Origin: Streptomyces sp. D2-8
GTDB lineage: Bacteria > Actinomycetota > Actinomycetes > Streptomycetales > Streptomycetaceae
Direction of reading: 5' to 3'
DNA length: 64,000 nt
Assembly (NCBI RefSeq): GCF_023184515.1
Contig: NZ_JAAHBP010000001.1
Coordinates: 806,001-870,000, forward strand
The notes beneath the pieces are model-generated. The model did no database searches. It saw only the letters and a program-made list of their open reading frames with translations, and was not told the origin of the DNA. The translations under genes and the position numbers were made by a program. This document shows, piece after piece, positions 42,513-51,187 of the stretch; position 1 is the stretch's first letter; every line of letters begins with the position of its first letter.

Positions 42513-43177
42513 CTGGACAGCCCGTTCGTGCAGGCGGCACCCGGCTCGGGGGTCTGCTCGCCCTGGACGAACCTCTCCAGGAACGTGTCCACGTTCGGGT
42601 CGCTCGCGCCCGTCACCGTGCGCTGGTGGCCCCACGCCGAGAGCATGATCGGGTCCTTCTGGTCGTCCACCGGGCTCATCAGCGTGTACGGCGTCTTCTT
42701 CACCTTCGCCGCGAGCGCGTCGATGTCGGCCTTCTTCGCCGCGGCGTTGTACGTCACCCACACCGCGCCGTGCTCCAGCGAGTGCACGGCGTTGGTGTTG
42801 TCGAGCTGCTCGGTGTAGACGTCGCCGTTGCAGTTCATCCAGACCCGGTTGTGGTCACCGCCGACCGGCGGCTCGGAGGCGTACTTCACGGCCTTGGTGA
42901 CGTGGTTGCGGGCCAGCTTCCCCTCCCAGGTCTTCACGCCGTCCTTGCCCGTCACGAACTTGCCCTTGCCCGAGGAGTCGCTCGCCGCCGCGGTGGTGCT
43001 GCCCTTGTCGTCCTGGGACCGCACGAGCACGACGCCGCCGACCACGAGTCCGACCACGACCACGACGCTGGCCCCGATCGTGAGGGCCCGGTTGCGACGC
43101 TCACGGGACTGCTCGGCGCGCCGCATCTGCTCTATTCGCGCCTTGCGGTCCGTGCTGCTCTTGTTGGCGGAGCCCAT
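42509..43177 (-). CDS. DUF3105 family membrane-anchored protein
   Basis: 222 residues from the ATG at 43177 with ribosome site aaggac. A short basic cytoplasmic tail (about 1-29) precedes one TM helix (about 33-53) and an outside domain of the DUF3105 type, with YASEPPVGGDHNRVWMNCNGDVY and SLEHGAVWVTY (the conserved HxxxW/His pattern) and two cysteines. DUF3105 is of unknown function; in Streptomyces it often lies directly before a DUF305 gene, as here with a four-base overlap. Together they look like an envelope metal-handling or redox pair. The role is inference. Confidence 0.82.
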   Translation of the reverse strand: MGSANKSSTDRKARIEQMRRAEQSRERRNRALTIGASVVVVVGLVVGGVVLVRSQDDKGSTTAAASDSSGKGKFVTGKDGVKTWEGKLARNHVTKAVKYASEPPVGGDHNRVWMNCNGDVYTEQLDNTNAVHSLEHGAVWVTYNAAAKKADIDALAAKVKKTPYTLMSPVDDQKDPIMLSAWGHQRTVTGASDPNVDTFLERFVQGEQTPEPGAACTNGLSR

Positions 43178-43370
43178 GAGGTGTCCTTCGTGGGAAAAGT
43201 GACGGTCGGGTGGGCTGATCGTAATGGGGGAGGCGTGGCGCCTCGTAGAGCAGCCACCGGAATGGGCCGAATCGATACGGCACCGACAGCCGCGCGACAG
43301 CTTCGGGGGTCCGGGGCCCGCTCCCACCGGATAATTTGAACCACGGATTCCCATTACCTACGCTGCCTGC

Positions 43371-43820
43371 ATGCGGCTGCTGCGCTCCACCGACCTCGCC
43401 CTGCGGGTCCTGATGCGGCTCGCCGTCGCGGGCGAGTCGACTCCGACGACCCGGGAGGTCGCGGACGGCATGGACGTGCCGTACACCCACCTGGCGAAGG
43501 TCGTCGCCGAGCTCCAGCACATGGGGCTGCTCGAGGCCCGCCGCGGCCGCGGCGGCGGACTCACCCTCACCGAGCAGGGCCGTAGGGCCTCGGTGGGCGC
43601 CGTGGTCCGCGCCTTCGAGGGCAGCGGCGACGTCGTCGACTGCGAGGGCCCCACCCCCTGCCCCCTCAAATCGGCCTGCCGCCTGCGTACCGCCCTGCGC
43701 CGGGCCCAGGAGGCGTTCTTCACCTCACTGGACCCGGTCACGGTTGAGGACATCGTGGCGGAGCCGACCGGGGCACTGCTGCTGGGGATCTCGCGGGGCG
43801 CCGACCCCCGTGACGGCTAG
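43371..43820 (+). CDS. nsrR: NsrR, Rrf2-family nitric oxide sensor repressor
   Basis: 149 residues. The Rrf2 winged helix covers residues 1-80 (LRSTDLALRVLMRLAV, VPYTHLAKVVAELQHMGLLEARRGRGGGLTL). Three cysteines in DCEGPTPCPLKSACRL (about residues 92-106) are the iron-sulfur ligands, with Asp8 available as fourth ligand, as in Streptomyces NsrR. NO modifies the [4Fe-4S] cluster and releases DNA. It is convergent with hmpA, whose promoter carries a matching palindrome at 45072. Assignment rests on the ligand pattern and the neighbour. Confidence 0.9.
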   Translation: MRLLRSTDLALRVLMRLAVAGESTPTTREVADGMDVPYTHLAKVVAELQHMGLLEARRGRGGGLTLTEQGRRASVGAVVRAFEGSGDVVDCEGPTPCPLKSACRLRTALRRAQEAFFTSLDPVTVEDIVAEPTGALLLGISRGADPRDG

Positions 43821-43845
43821 GGCCTGATCCGAACGGCAGGCCCTA
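43818..43845. terminator. Bidirectional terminator shared by nsrR and hmpA
   Basis: tagggcctg and caggcccta form a perfect 9-bp stem with a 10-nt loop. Each arm starts with the TAG stop codon of one of the two convergent genes (43818-43820 and, on the minus strand, 43845-43843). Confidence 0.75.
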
Positions 43846-45030
43846 TTCCCGGCCCGCCAGCCACAGGTCCGGGCCGAACACCTCGTAGTGGATGTCGGCG
43901 GGTGCCACGCCCTTCGCGATCAGCTGGGTCCGTACCGCCCGCATGAACGGCAGCGGGCCGCACAGGTACGCGCGCGTGCCCGGGGCGAGGGGGACGCCGG
44001 TGAGGTCGACCAGGCCGGCGTGGGCGCCTGAGGGGGCGTCCTGCTCATACCAGAGGTGGACGGCCGCGTCCGGCAGCTTGGCCGCGTAGGCCTCGTGGTC
44101 GGTGCGCAGGGCGTGGGCCGCGGGGGAGCGGTCGGCGTGCACGACGGTGACCGGGGCGCGGTGCCCCGAGTCGGCGAGGTGCGCCAGCATCGCGGTCATC
44201 GGGGTCACGCCGATGCCCGCCGAGGCCAGCAGCAGCGGCGTGTCGGGGCCGGCGTCCAGGACCAGGTCGCCGTACGGCTCGGACAGCTCCAGGACGTCGC
44301 CCACCTGTACGCGCGCGTGCAGGTGGTTCGAGACCTCGCCGTCGGGGGCGCCGGCCTCGCGCACGCGCTTCACGCTGATCTGCCGCAGGTCCGGGGCGGG
44401 CGCCCCGGACAGGCTGTACTGCCGTATCTGCCGGGCACCGTCCGCGAGGGCGACGCGGACGGAGACGTACTGGCCCGCGAGGAAGTCCCGCACCGGGCCG
44501 CCGTCGGTCGGCCGCAGCCGGAACGTGGCGACGTCCGCGGTCTCGGCGACCCGCTCCACGACCTCCCAGGCCCGCCAGGTGTGCCCGCCGCGCTCCTCGC
44601 GCAGCCGCTGCTCCACGGCGATCAGGGCGTTCGTCATCAGCCAGTAGACCTCGTCCCAGGCGGCGGCGACCTCGGGCGTGACGGCGTCGCCGAGCACCTC
44701 GGCGATGGCGGCGAAGAGGTGCTCGTGGACGATGCGGTACTGCTCCGGGGTGACGCCGAGCGAGGCGTGCTTGTGGGCGATGCGCTGCAGCATCGCGTCC
44801 GGCCGCTGCCCGGGGCGGTCCAGCAGGTGCGTGGCGAAGGCGGCGATGGAACCGGCCAGCGCCTGCCGCTGGGTGCCGGAGGCCTGGTTGCCCCGGTTGA
44901 ACAGGTCCCGCAGCAGCTCCGGGTGGGCCGCGAACAGCCCGGCGTAGAAGCGCTCGGTGATCGCGCCGAGGGCCCCGCCGACGGCGGGGAGTGTGGCGCG
45001 GACGGTGGCGGCGGACTGGTCGGACAGCAT
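43843..45030 (-). CDS. hmpA: Flavohaemoprotein, nitric oxide dioxygenase
   Basis: 395 residues. The N-terminal globin (about 1-135) has proximal His85 region (IAHKHASLGV) and the catalytic Tyr/Glu pattern; the FAD domain has the motif RQYSLSGAP (about 208-216) and the NAD domain has GIGVTPMTAML (about 271-281) and the terminal YEVFGPDL. The enzyme converts NO and O2 to nitrate using NADH. It is the classical NsrR target: nsrR is convergent and an NsrR-type palindrome lies 42 bp before the start codon. Confidence 0.95.
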   Translation of the reverse strand: MLSDQSAATVRATLPAVGGALGAITERFYAGLFAAHPELLRDLFNRGNQASGTQRQALAGSIAAFATHLLDRPGQRPDAMLQRIAHKHASLGVTPEQYRIVHEHLFAAIAEVLGDAVTPEVAAAWDEVYWLMTNALIAVEQRLREERGGHTWRAWEVVERVAETADVATFRLRPTDGGPVRDFLAGQYVSVRVALADGARQIRQYSLSGAPAPDLRQISVKRVREAGAPDGEVSNHLHARVQVGDVLELSEPYGDLVLDAGPDTPLLLASAGIGVTPMTAMLAHLADSGHRAPVTVVHADRSPAAHALRTDHEAYAAKLPDAAVHLWYEQDAPSGAHAGLVDLTGVPLAPGTRAYLCGPLPFMRAVRTQLIAKGVAPADIHYEVFGPDLWLAGRE

Positions 45031-45071
45031 CAGGGCTCCTCAGGGCTCGACTGTGCGCACGATATTTAAAC

Positions 45072-45088
45072 TTGCATCTGAGATGCAA
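45072..45088. promoter_or_regulatory. NsrR-type palindrome upstream of hmpA
   Basis: ttgcatctgagatgcaa is a perfect 8-1-8 palindrome with A/T-rich flanks (aac and att), matching the Rrf2/NsrR operator form (TTGCATNNNNNATGCAA). It lies 42 bp upstream of the hmpA start codon in an unusually AT-rich stretch. Confidence 0.8.
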
Positions 45089-45323
45089 ATTAAGCTGGGG
45101 CGCGGGGAGGGGAACCGGCCGTTACGGATGTCGGTGCGAGCAGGCACTATGGGCGGAAGAGCAGTTCACCTGCCGTGTGTGAGGCGTTCGGCCCCGGGTC
45201 GCCCGGGCGATCATGGTCCGCAACGCGTACGAAATGGTGGTGTGGTGGGATGCTCAGGTGCCCGACCGCCTCCCGTGGTACGGAAGACAGGCGGCCTGAC
45301 CAGCAAGGATGGGGAAGCGGAAG

Positions 45324-46685
45324 ATGGACAAGCAGCAGGAGTTCGTGCTCCGGACGTTGGAGGAGCGCGACATCCGGTTCGTACGCCTGTGGTTCACGGA
45401 CGTGCTGGGCTTCCTCAAGTCCGTCGCCGTGGCCCCGGCCGAGCTGGAGCAGGCCTTCGACGAGGGCATCGGCTTCGACGGCTCCGCGATCGAGGGCTTC
45501 GCCCGGGTCTACGAGTCCGACATGATCGCCAAGCCGGACCCGTCGACCTTCCAGATCCTGCCCTGGCGTGCGGAGGCCCCGGGCACGGCCCGCATGTTCT
45601 GCGACATCCTCATGCCGGACGGCTCCCCGTCCTTCGCCGACCCGCGCTACGTCCTCAAGCGCGCCCTGGCCCGCACCTCCGACCTGGGCTTCACCTTCTA
45701 CACCCACCCGGAGATCGAGTTCTTCCTGCTGAAGGACCGCCCGCTGGACGGCTCCCGCCCCACCCCGGCCGACAACTCCGGCTACTTCGACCACACCCCG
45801 ACCAACGTCGGCATGGACTTCCGCCGCCAGGCGATCACGATGCTGGAGTCGATGGGCATCTCGGTGGAGTTCTCCCACCACGAGGGCGCCCCCGGCCAGC
45901 AGGAGATCGACCTCCGCTACGCCGACGCGCTGTCCACGGCCGACAACGTCATGACGTTCCGCCTCGTCATGAAGCAGGTGGCCCTGGAGCAGGGCGTGCA
46001 CGCGACGTTCATGCCGAAGCCGTTCTCGGAGCACCCGGGCTCCGGCATGCACACCCACCTCTCCCTCTTCGAGGGCGACCGCAACGCCTTCTACGAGTCG
46101 GGCTCGGAGTACCAGCTCTCCAAGGTCGGCCGCTCCTTCATCGCGGGCCTGCTGCGGCACGCGGCGGAGATCTCCGCGGTCACCAACCAGTGGGTGAACT
46201 CCTACAAGCGCATCTGGGGCGGCGCGGAGCGCACCGCGGGTGCGGGCGGCGAAGCCCCCTCGTACATCTGCTGGGGCCACAACAACCGCTCGGCGCTCGT
46301 CCGCGTCCCCATGTACAAGCCCGGCAAGACGGGCTCGGCGCGGGTCGAGGTCCGCTCCCTCGACTCCGGCGCCAACCCGTACCTGGCGTACGCGCTGCTG
46401 CTGGCCGCCGGCCTCAAGGGCATCGAGGAGGGCTACGAGCTCCCGCCCGGCGCGGAGGACGACGTCTGGGCCCTCTCCGACGCGGAGCGCCGCGCCATGG
46501 GCATCGAGCCGCTTCCCCAGAACCTCGGCGAGGCCCTGACCCTCATGGAACGCAGCGACCTCGTCGCCGAGACCCTCGGCGAGCACGTCTTCGACTTCTT
46601 CCTGCGCAACAAGCGCCAGGAGTGGGAGGAGTACCGGTCCGAGGTGACCGCGTTCGAACTGCGGAAGAACCTTCCGGCGCTGTAG
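45324..46685 (+). CDS. glnA2: Glutamine synthetase-like gamma-glutamylpolyamine synthetase (GlnA2)
   Basis: 453 residues from the ATG at 45324 (an ATG at 45309 is also in frame; the shorter form begins MDKQQEFVLRTLEERD, as in the S. coelicolor GlnA2 I recall). Glutamine-synthetase blocks: GFDGSAIEGFARV, FFLLKDRP, the metal-binding PEIEFF and MHTHLSLF, NRSALVRVP and the ATP loop KTGSARVEVRS. S. coelicolor GlnA2 (SCO2241) has been reported to glutamylate polyamines rather than ammonia. Tyr in EEGYELPP aligns with the site adenylylated in enterobacterial GS; glnE lies 1.5 kb downstream. The divergent promoter with hmpA shows no clear GlnR box. Confidence 0.93.
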   Translation: MDKQQEFVLRTLEERDIRFVRLWFTDVLGFLKSVAVAPAELEQAFDEGIGFDGSAIEGFARVYESDMIAKPDPSTFQILPWRAEAPGTARMFCDILMPDGSPSFADPRYVLKRALARTSDLGFTFYTHPEIEFFLLKDRPLDGSRPTPADNSGYFDHTPTNVGMDFRRQAITMLESMGISVEFSHHEGAPGQQEIDLRYADALSTADNVMTFRLVMKQVALEQGVHATFMPKPFSEHPGSGMHTHLSLFEGDRNAFYESGSEYQLSKVGRSFIAGLLRHAAEISAVTNQWVNSYKRIWGGAERTAGAGGEAPSYICWGHNNRSALVRVPMYKPGKTGSARVEVRSLDSGANPYLAYALLLAAGLKGIEEGYELPPGAEDDVWALSDAERRAMGIEPLPQNLGEALTLMERSDLVAETLGEHVFDFFLRNKRQEWEEYRSEVTAFELRKNLPAL

Positions 46686-46725
46686 GTCCCGCCGGCCTCG
46701 GCCGACGGACATCCCGCGGCACCGC

Positions 46726-47352
46726 TCACACCGACGCGTTCTCCGACGCCGTCGTCCACGCGAATCCGTCCGGGTCGGTGAACGGCCCGGCGTCGCCGCC
46801 GATGACGAGGCGGTGGGAGCCGGTGCCGTCGGGGGAGACGCCGGCGACCTTGGCGAGGCCGCGGCGCTTGTACAGGGCCAGCTTGACCGGGCCCGGTCCG
46901 GTGGCGAACTCGACGTACTTGCCGCCGAAGCTCTTCCCCACGGCCAGGCCGTGATCGACGTAGAACTGCTTGCTGGCCTTCACGTCCTCGACGCCGAGCA
47001 GCAGGACGAACTCGTCGACCTGCCGGGTCGCCGGGCCGGTGTTCTTCTTCGACGACGACGCGATCTGCCAGATCGTCCCGTCCGGGGCCTGCACGACGCC
47101 CCCGTAGCCCCACAGCGACTTGGCGGCGGGCTTCAGCGTCGTCGCGCCGGCCTGCACGGCCGCGTCGACGAGGGCGTCCACATCGGCCGGCTGGGAGACC
47201 ACGAGCGACAGCGTGAACCCGCGGAAGCCGGAGGACGGTGCCTCCGACGCCCGCAGGCGCAGCCGGTCGTCCAGCCCGAAGGCGGCGGAGTAGAAGCGGC
47301 CGGCGGCGGCGGGGTCGGCCACCTCGAGAGTGACGGATGCGATGGAAGTCAT
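46726..47352 (-). CDS. VOC family protein, two glyoxalase-like domains
   Basis: 208 residues from the ATG at 47352. It has two VOC halves: IASVTLEVADPAAAGRFYSAAFGL ... GYGGVVQAPDGTIWQIA (about 4-105) and EFVLLLGVEDVKASKQFYVDHGL ... FTDPDGFAWTTAS (about 118-203). The length and arrangement match actinomycete two-domain glyoxalase-like proteins of unknown substrate. Few metal ligands are preserved (no clear His/Glu set), so a binding rather than a catalytic role is possible. It lies 56 bp upstream of another VOC gene on the same strand. Confidence 0.85.
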   Translation of the reverse strand: MTSIASVTLEVADPAAAGRFYSAAFGLDDRLRLRASEAPSSGFRGFTLSLVVSQPADVDALVDAAVQAGATTLKPAAKSLWGYGGVVQAPDGTIWQIASSSKKNTGPATRQVDEFVLLLGVEDVKASKQFYVDHGLAVGKSFGGKYVEFATGPGPVKLALYKRRGLAKVAGVSPDGTGSHRLVIGGDAGPFTDPDGFAWTTASENASV

Positions 47353-47408
47353 GACAACGACGCTAATCGCGCTCCGGGAACCGTGCTTCTCGATTCCTGA
47401 CCGGGTTG

Positions 47409-47855
47409 TCAGGCCTGCTGCCGCTTCAGGTCGGCCAGCAGCTGATGCAGCGGCTCCGTGGCCCGCCGCCGGTACTCCTGCACCGCCCACCCGTTGCCGT
47501 CCGGGTCCTGGAAGTGCATGAACGTGGCGCCGTCGTCCGGGGAGTACTGGACCGGTTCCGAGATGTCGAGGCCGCGGGCGACCAGCTCCGCGTGGGCCGC
47601 CTTGATGTCGGCGACGCACAGTTGCAGGCCCTGGTAGGAGCCGGGGGCCGGGGTGGGGCCGGGGGTCATCTGCCAGATCGACTCGCCCAGGGCGATCGAG
47701 CAGCCGGAACCCGGAGGGGTCAGCTGGATGATCCGCATCCCGGGCATGACCTCCTGGTCGATGTCCACGTGGAAGCCGACCTTGTCCCGGTAGAAGTCCC
47801 GGGCGCGGTCGATGTCGGTCACGGGCAGCGGGATGACTTCGAGGGTGATGTCCAT
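47409..47855 (-). CDS. VOC family protein (glyoxalase-like), single domain
   Basis: 148 residues from the ATG at 47855. The domain starts ITLEVIPLPVTDIDRARDFYRDKVGF and ends FMHFQDPDGNGWAVQEYRRR; it lies in the DUF1338-distant, Glo_EDI_BRP_like group. A QLTPPGSGCSIALG stretch separates the two half-modules. The substrate is unknown. Together with the larger VOC gene it forms a same-strand pair between glnA2 and glnE. Confidence 0.85.
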   Translation of the reverse strand: MDITLEVIPLPVTDIDRARDFYRDKVGFHVDIDQEVMPGMRIIQLTPPGSGCSIALGESIWQMTPGPTPAPGSYQGLQLCVADIKAAHAELVARGLDISEPVQYSPDDGATFMHFQDPDGNGWAVQEYRRRATEPLHQLLADLKRQQA

Positions 47856-48178
47856 GGCGTGACTCCTTCGTCCGGCCTCGTGCGAACCGCCGGCTCGTCC
47901 GGCTGAACGGCTCCCCCTCACCGAAGCCGAAAACGGTGTGCGGCGCCACCGAGTGGACGGCCCCACGGCCCGTGCCGTGGCGGAAATGGCCTTCCCGTAC
48001 CCCATGTGGCCAGAAAGCGCCGTACGTCGCCTCCCACGTCGCGGCCAGTCCCCGTAGCACGCGCGGCCCCGTCCGCCTGCCGAACTCGTCGGCGCTTCCC
48101 CCGGCCTGTGCGGTTAGGCTCAAAGCCGTATGACCTTGATCCGATGGATGTCCGAGGAACAGTGCGAGGGAGGCCCGG

Positions 48179-51100
48179 ATGACGGCGGCGCCGGGGCGCA
48201 GGAGCAGTACCTTCACACGGCTGCTGCGGCACGGCTTCACCGACGCGTCCGCCGCCGAGCGGCTCCTGGACAGCCCTGAGCTCGCGCCTCTGCGCGACGA
48301 CCCGGTGCTGCTGGAGGCGCTGGGCGTCACCGCCGACCCCGATCTCGCGCTGCTCGGACTCGTCCGGCTGCTGGAGGCCCAGCGGAGCCCCGGCGCCCGC
48401 CGGGAACTGCTGGACACCCTGATCTCCTCCAAGCCGCTGCGCGACCGGCTGCTGGGCGTCCTGGGTGCCTCCACCGCCCTCGCCGACCACCTCACCCGGC
48501 ACCCGGACGACTGGCAGGCCCTCGTCATGTACGAGGCGTACGACCTGCACCCCGGGGTGGAGGAGTTCGAGGCCGGCCTCGCGGAAGCCGCCGACCCGGT
48601 CTCCCTGCGCGTCGCCTACCGGCGCTGCCTGCTGTCCATCGCCGCCCGGGACGTGTGCGGCACCACGGGCGTCGCCGAGTCCGCCGCCGAGCTCGCCGAC
48701 CTCGCCACCGCCACCCTGCGCGCCGCCCTCGCCATCGCCGAGGCGGCGGCGCCCGAGGACACCGCCCTGTGCCGGCTCGCGGTCATCGCGATGGGCAAGT
48801 GCGGCGGCCACGAGCTGAACTACGTCTCCGACGTGGACGTCATCTTCGTCGGGGAGGCCACCGAGGGGACCGACGAGACCAAGGCCGTGCGCGCCGCGAC
48901 CCGGCTCGCCTCGCACATGATGCGGATCTGCTCCGAGACGACGGTCGAGGGCTCCATCTGGCCCGTCGACGCCAACCTCCGGCCCGAGGGCAGGAACGGC
49001 CCGCTCGTGCGGACTCTCTCCAGCCATCTCGCCTACTACCAGCGCTGGGCCAAGACCTGGGAGTTCCAGGCGCTGCTCAAGGCCCGCCCGGTGGCCGGCG
49101 ACCTCGACCTCGGCGAGGAGTACGTCGCCGCCGTCCAGCCCCTGGTGTGGAAGGCCGCCGAGCGCGAGAACTTCGTCCCCGACGTGCAGAAGATGCGCCG
49201 CCGGGTCGTGGAGAACATCCCCGTCGCCGAGGTCGACCGCCAGCTGAAGCTGGGCCCGGGCGGCCTGCGGGACGTCGAGTTCGCCGTGCAGCTGCTCCAG
49301 CTGGTGCACGGCCGGGCCGACACCTCCCTGCGCAGCGGTACGACCCTGGACGCGCTGGGGGCCCTCGCCGCCGGCGGCTACGTCGGCCGGGCCGACGCGG
49401 CCCAGCTCGACGAGGCCTACCGCTTCCTGCGCTCCATGGAGCACCGCATCCAGCTGTTCCGGCTGCGGCGCACCCACCTCGTCCCCGAGGACGAGGCCGA
49501 GCTGCGCCGCATCGGCCGCTCCCTGGGCCTGCGCAAGGACCCGGTCGCCGACCTGCACCGCGAGTGGCGGCGGCACGCGGGCGTCGTACGCCGGCTGCAC
49601 GAGAAGCTCTTCTACCGGCCGCTGCTCGACGCGGTGGCCCAGCTCGCCACCGGCGAGGCCCGGCTCAGTACCGAAGCGGCCCGGGAACGCATGGTCGCCC
49701 TCGGGTACGCCGACCCGGCCTCCGCCCTGCGCCACCTGGAGGCACTGGCCTCCGGCGTCACCCGCAAGGCCGCCATCCAGCGCACCCTGCTGCCCGTGCT
49801 GCTCGGCTGGTTCGCCGACTCGGCCGACCCGGACGCGGGCCTGCTGGGCTTCCGCAAGGTCTCGGACGCGCTCGGCAAGACCCCCTGGTACCTGCGGCTG
49901 CTCCGGGACGAGGGCGCCGCCGCGCAGAACCTCGCCCGTGTGCTGTCCGCCGGCCGGCTCGCGCCCGACCTGCTCATGCGCGCCCCGGAGGCGGTCGCGC
50001 TGCTCGGCGACGGCGACGGCGGCGGCCTGGAGCCACGGTCGCGCGCCCATCTGGAGCAGGAGATACTCGCCGCGGTGAAGCGCGCCGAGGGCGGCGCCCA
50101 GGCGGTCACGGCCGCCCGCGGTGTGCGCCGCCGCGAGCTGTTCCGCACGGCCGCCGCCGACATCGTCGGCTCCTACGGCACCGAGGAGCAGCCCGCCGAG
50201 GCCGACCAGGGCGCGCTGGTGGACCGGGTCGGCGGCGCGATCTCGGACCTGACGTCCGCGACCCTGGCCGGCACGCTCCGCGCGGTCGTGCGGGACGGCT
50301 GGGGGGACGACCTGCCCACCCGGTTCGCGATCATCGGCATGGGCCGGTTCGGCGGCCACGAGCTGGGCTACGGCTCGGACGCGGACGTGCTGTTCGTGCA
50401 CGAACCGCGCGACGGCGTCGACGAGCGGGAGGCCTCCGAGGCGGCGAACAAGGTCGTCTCCGAGATGCGCCGCCTGCTGCAGATCCCCAGCGCCGACCCG
50501 CCCCTGCTCATCGACGCCGACCTGCGCCCCGAGGGCAAGTCCGGGCCGCTGGTCCGCACCCTCACCTCGTACGCGGCGTACTACCGCCGGTGGGCCCTGA
50601 CGTGGGAGTCGCACGCGCTGCTGCGGGCCGAGCCCGTCGCAGGCGACGAGGACCTGGGCCGCCGCTTCATCGAGCTGGTCGACCCGCTGCGCTACCCGGC
50701 CGACGGGCTCGCCGACGAGGCCGTCCGCGACATCCGGCGGCTGAAGGCCCGCATGGAGTCCGAGCGGCTGCCGCGCGGCGCCGACCCCAAGCTGCACGCC
50801 AAGCTCGGGCCGGGTGGTCTGTCCGACGTGGAGTGGACCGTGCAGCTCATGCAGCTGCGGCACGGCTCGACGGAGCCGGGCCTGCGCACCACCCGCACCC
50901 GCGAGGCCCTGGCCGCGGCCCGCACCGCCGGGCTGATCCGGGACGAGGACGCGGCGACCCTCGACGAGGCCTGGGTCCTCGCGACCCGCGTCCGCAACGC
51001 GGTGATGCTGGTCCGCGGCCGGGCCGCCGACACCTTCCCCTCGGATCCCCGGGAACTGGCCGCCGTAGGACGGTACTTGGGCTACGGCCCCGGTCATGTC

Positions 51101-51187
51101 GGCGACATGCTCGACGGGTACCGGCGGACCGCACGCAGGGCGCGGGGCGTGGTGGAGGAGCTGTTCTACGGGGCGGCCGAGCGCTGA
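48179..51187 (+). CDS. glnE: Bifunctional glutamine synthetase adenylyltransferase/deadenylylase
   Basis: 1002 residues, full length. Two nucleotidyltransferase domains each show the G-G-x-E-...-S-D-x-D motif: GKCGGHELNYVSDVDVIF (about 205-222, the deadenylylating half) and GRFGGHELGYGSDADVLF (about 722-739, the adenylylating half), each followed by a helical regulatory region. The long C-terminal helical part ends in GVVEELFYGAAER. It attaches AMP to or removes it from glutamine synthetase according to PII/nitrogen status. The start is ATG at 48179. The 3' end overlaps the convergent PAP2 gene by 22 bp. Confidence 0.96.
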   Translation: MTAAPGRRSSTFTRLLRHGFTDASAAERLLDSPELAPLRDDPVLLEALGVTADPDLALLGLVRLLEAQRSPGARRELLDTLISSKPLRDRLLGVLGASTALADHLTRHPDDWQALVMYEAYDLHPGVEEFEAGLAEAADPVSLRVAYRRCLLSIAARDVCGTTGVAESAAELADLATATLRAALAIAEAAAPEDTALCRLAVIAMGKCGGHELNYVSDVDVIFVGEATEGTDETKAVRAATRLASHMMRICSETTVEGSIWPVDANLRPEGRNGPLVRTLSSHLAYYQRWAKTWEFQALLKARPVAGDLDLGEEYVAAVQPLVWKAAERENFVPDVQKMRRRVVENIPVAEVDRQLKLGPGGLRDVEFAVQLLQLVHGRADTSLRSGTTLDALGALAAGGYVGRADAAQLDEAYRFLRSMEHRIQLFRLRRTHLVPEDEAELRRIGRSLGLRKDPVADLHREWRRHAGVVRRLHEKLFYRPLLDAVAQLATGEARLSTEAARERMVALGYADPASALRHLEALASGVTRKAAIQRTLLPVLLGWFADSADPDAGLLGFRKVSDALGKTPWYLRLLRDEGAAAQNLARVLSAGRLAPDLLMRAPEAVALLGDGDGGGLEPRSRAHLEQEILAAVKRAEGGAQAVTAARGVRRRELFRTAAADIVGSYGTEEQPAEADQGALVDRVGGAISDLTSATLAGTLRAVVRDGWGDDLPTRFAIIGMGRFGGHELGYGSDADVLFVHEPRDGVDEREASEAANKVVSEMRRLLQIPSADPPLLIDADLRPEGKSGPLVRTLTSYAAYYRRWALTWESHALLRAEPVAGDEDLGRRFIELVDPLRYPADGLADEAVRDIRRLKARMESERLPRGADPKLHAKLGPGGLSDVEWTVQLMQLRHGSTEPGLRTTRTREALAAARTAGLIRDEDAATLDEAWVLATRVRNAVMLVRGRAADTFPSDPRELAAVGRYLGYGPGHVGDMLDGYRRTARRARGVVEELFYGAAER

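Noticed and set aside
45031..45323. GlnR operator before glnA2
   Set aside because: I looked for a gTnAc-n6-GnAAc pattern in the hmpA-glnA2 spacer and found no convincing match; the only clear site is the NsrR palindrome.
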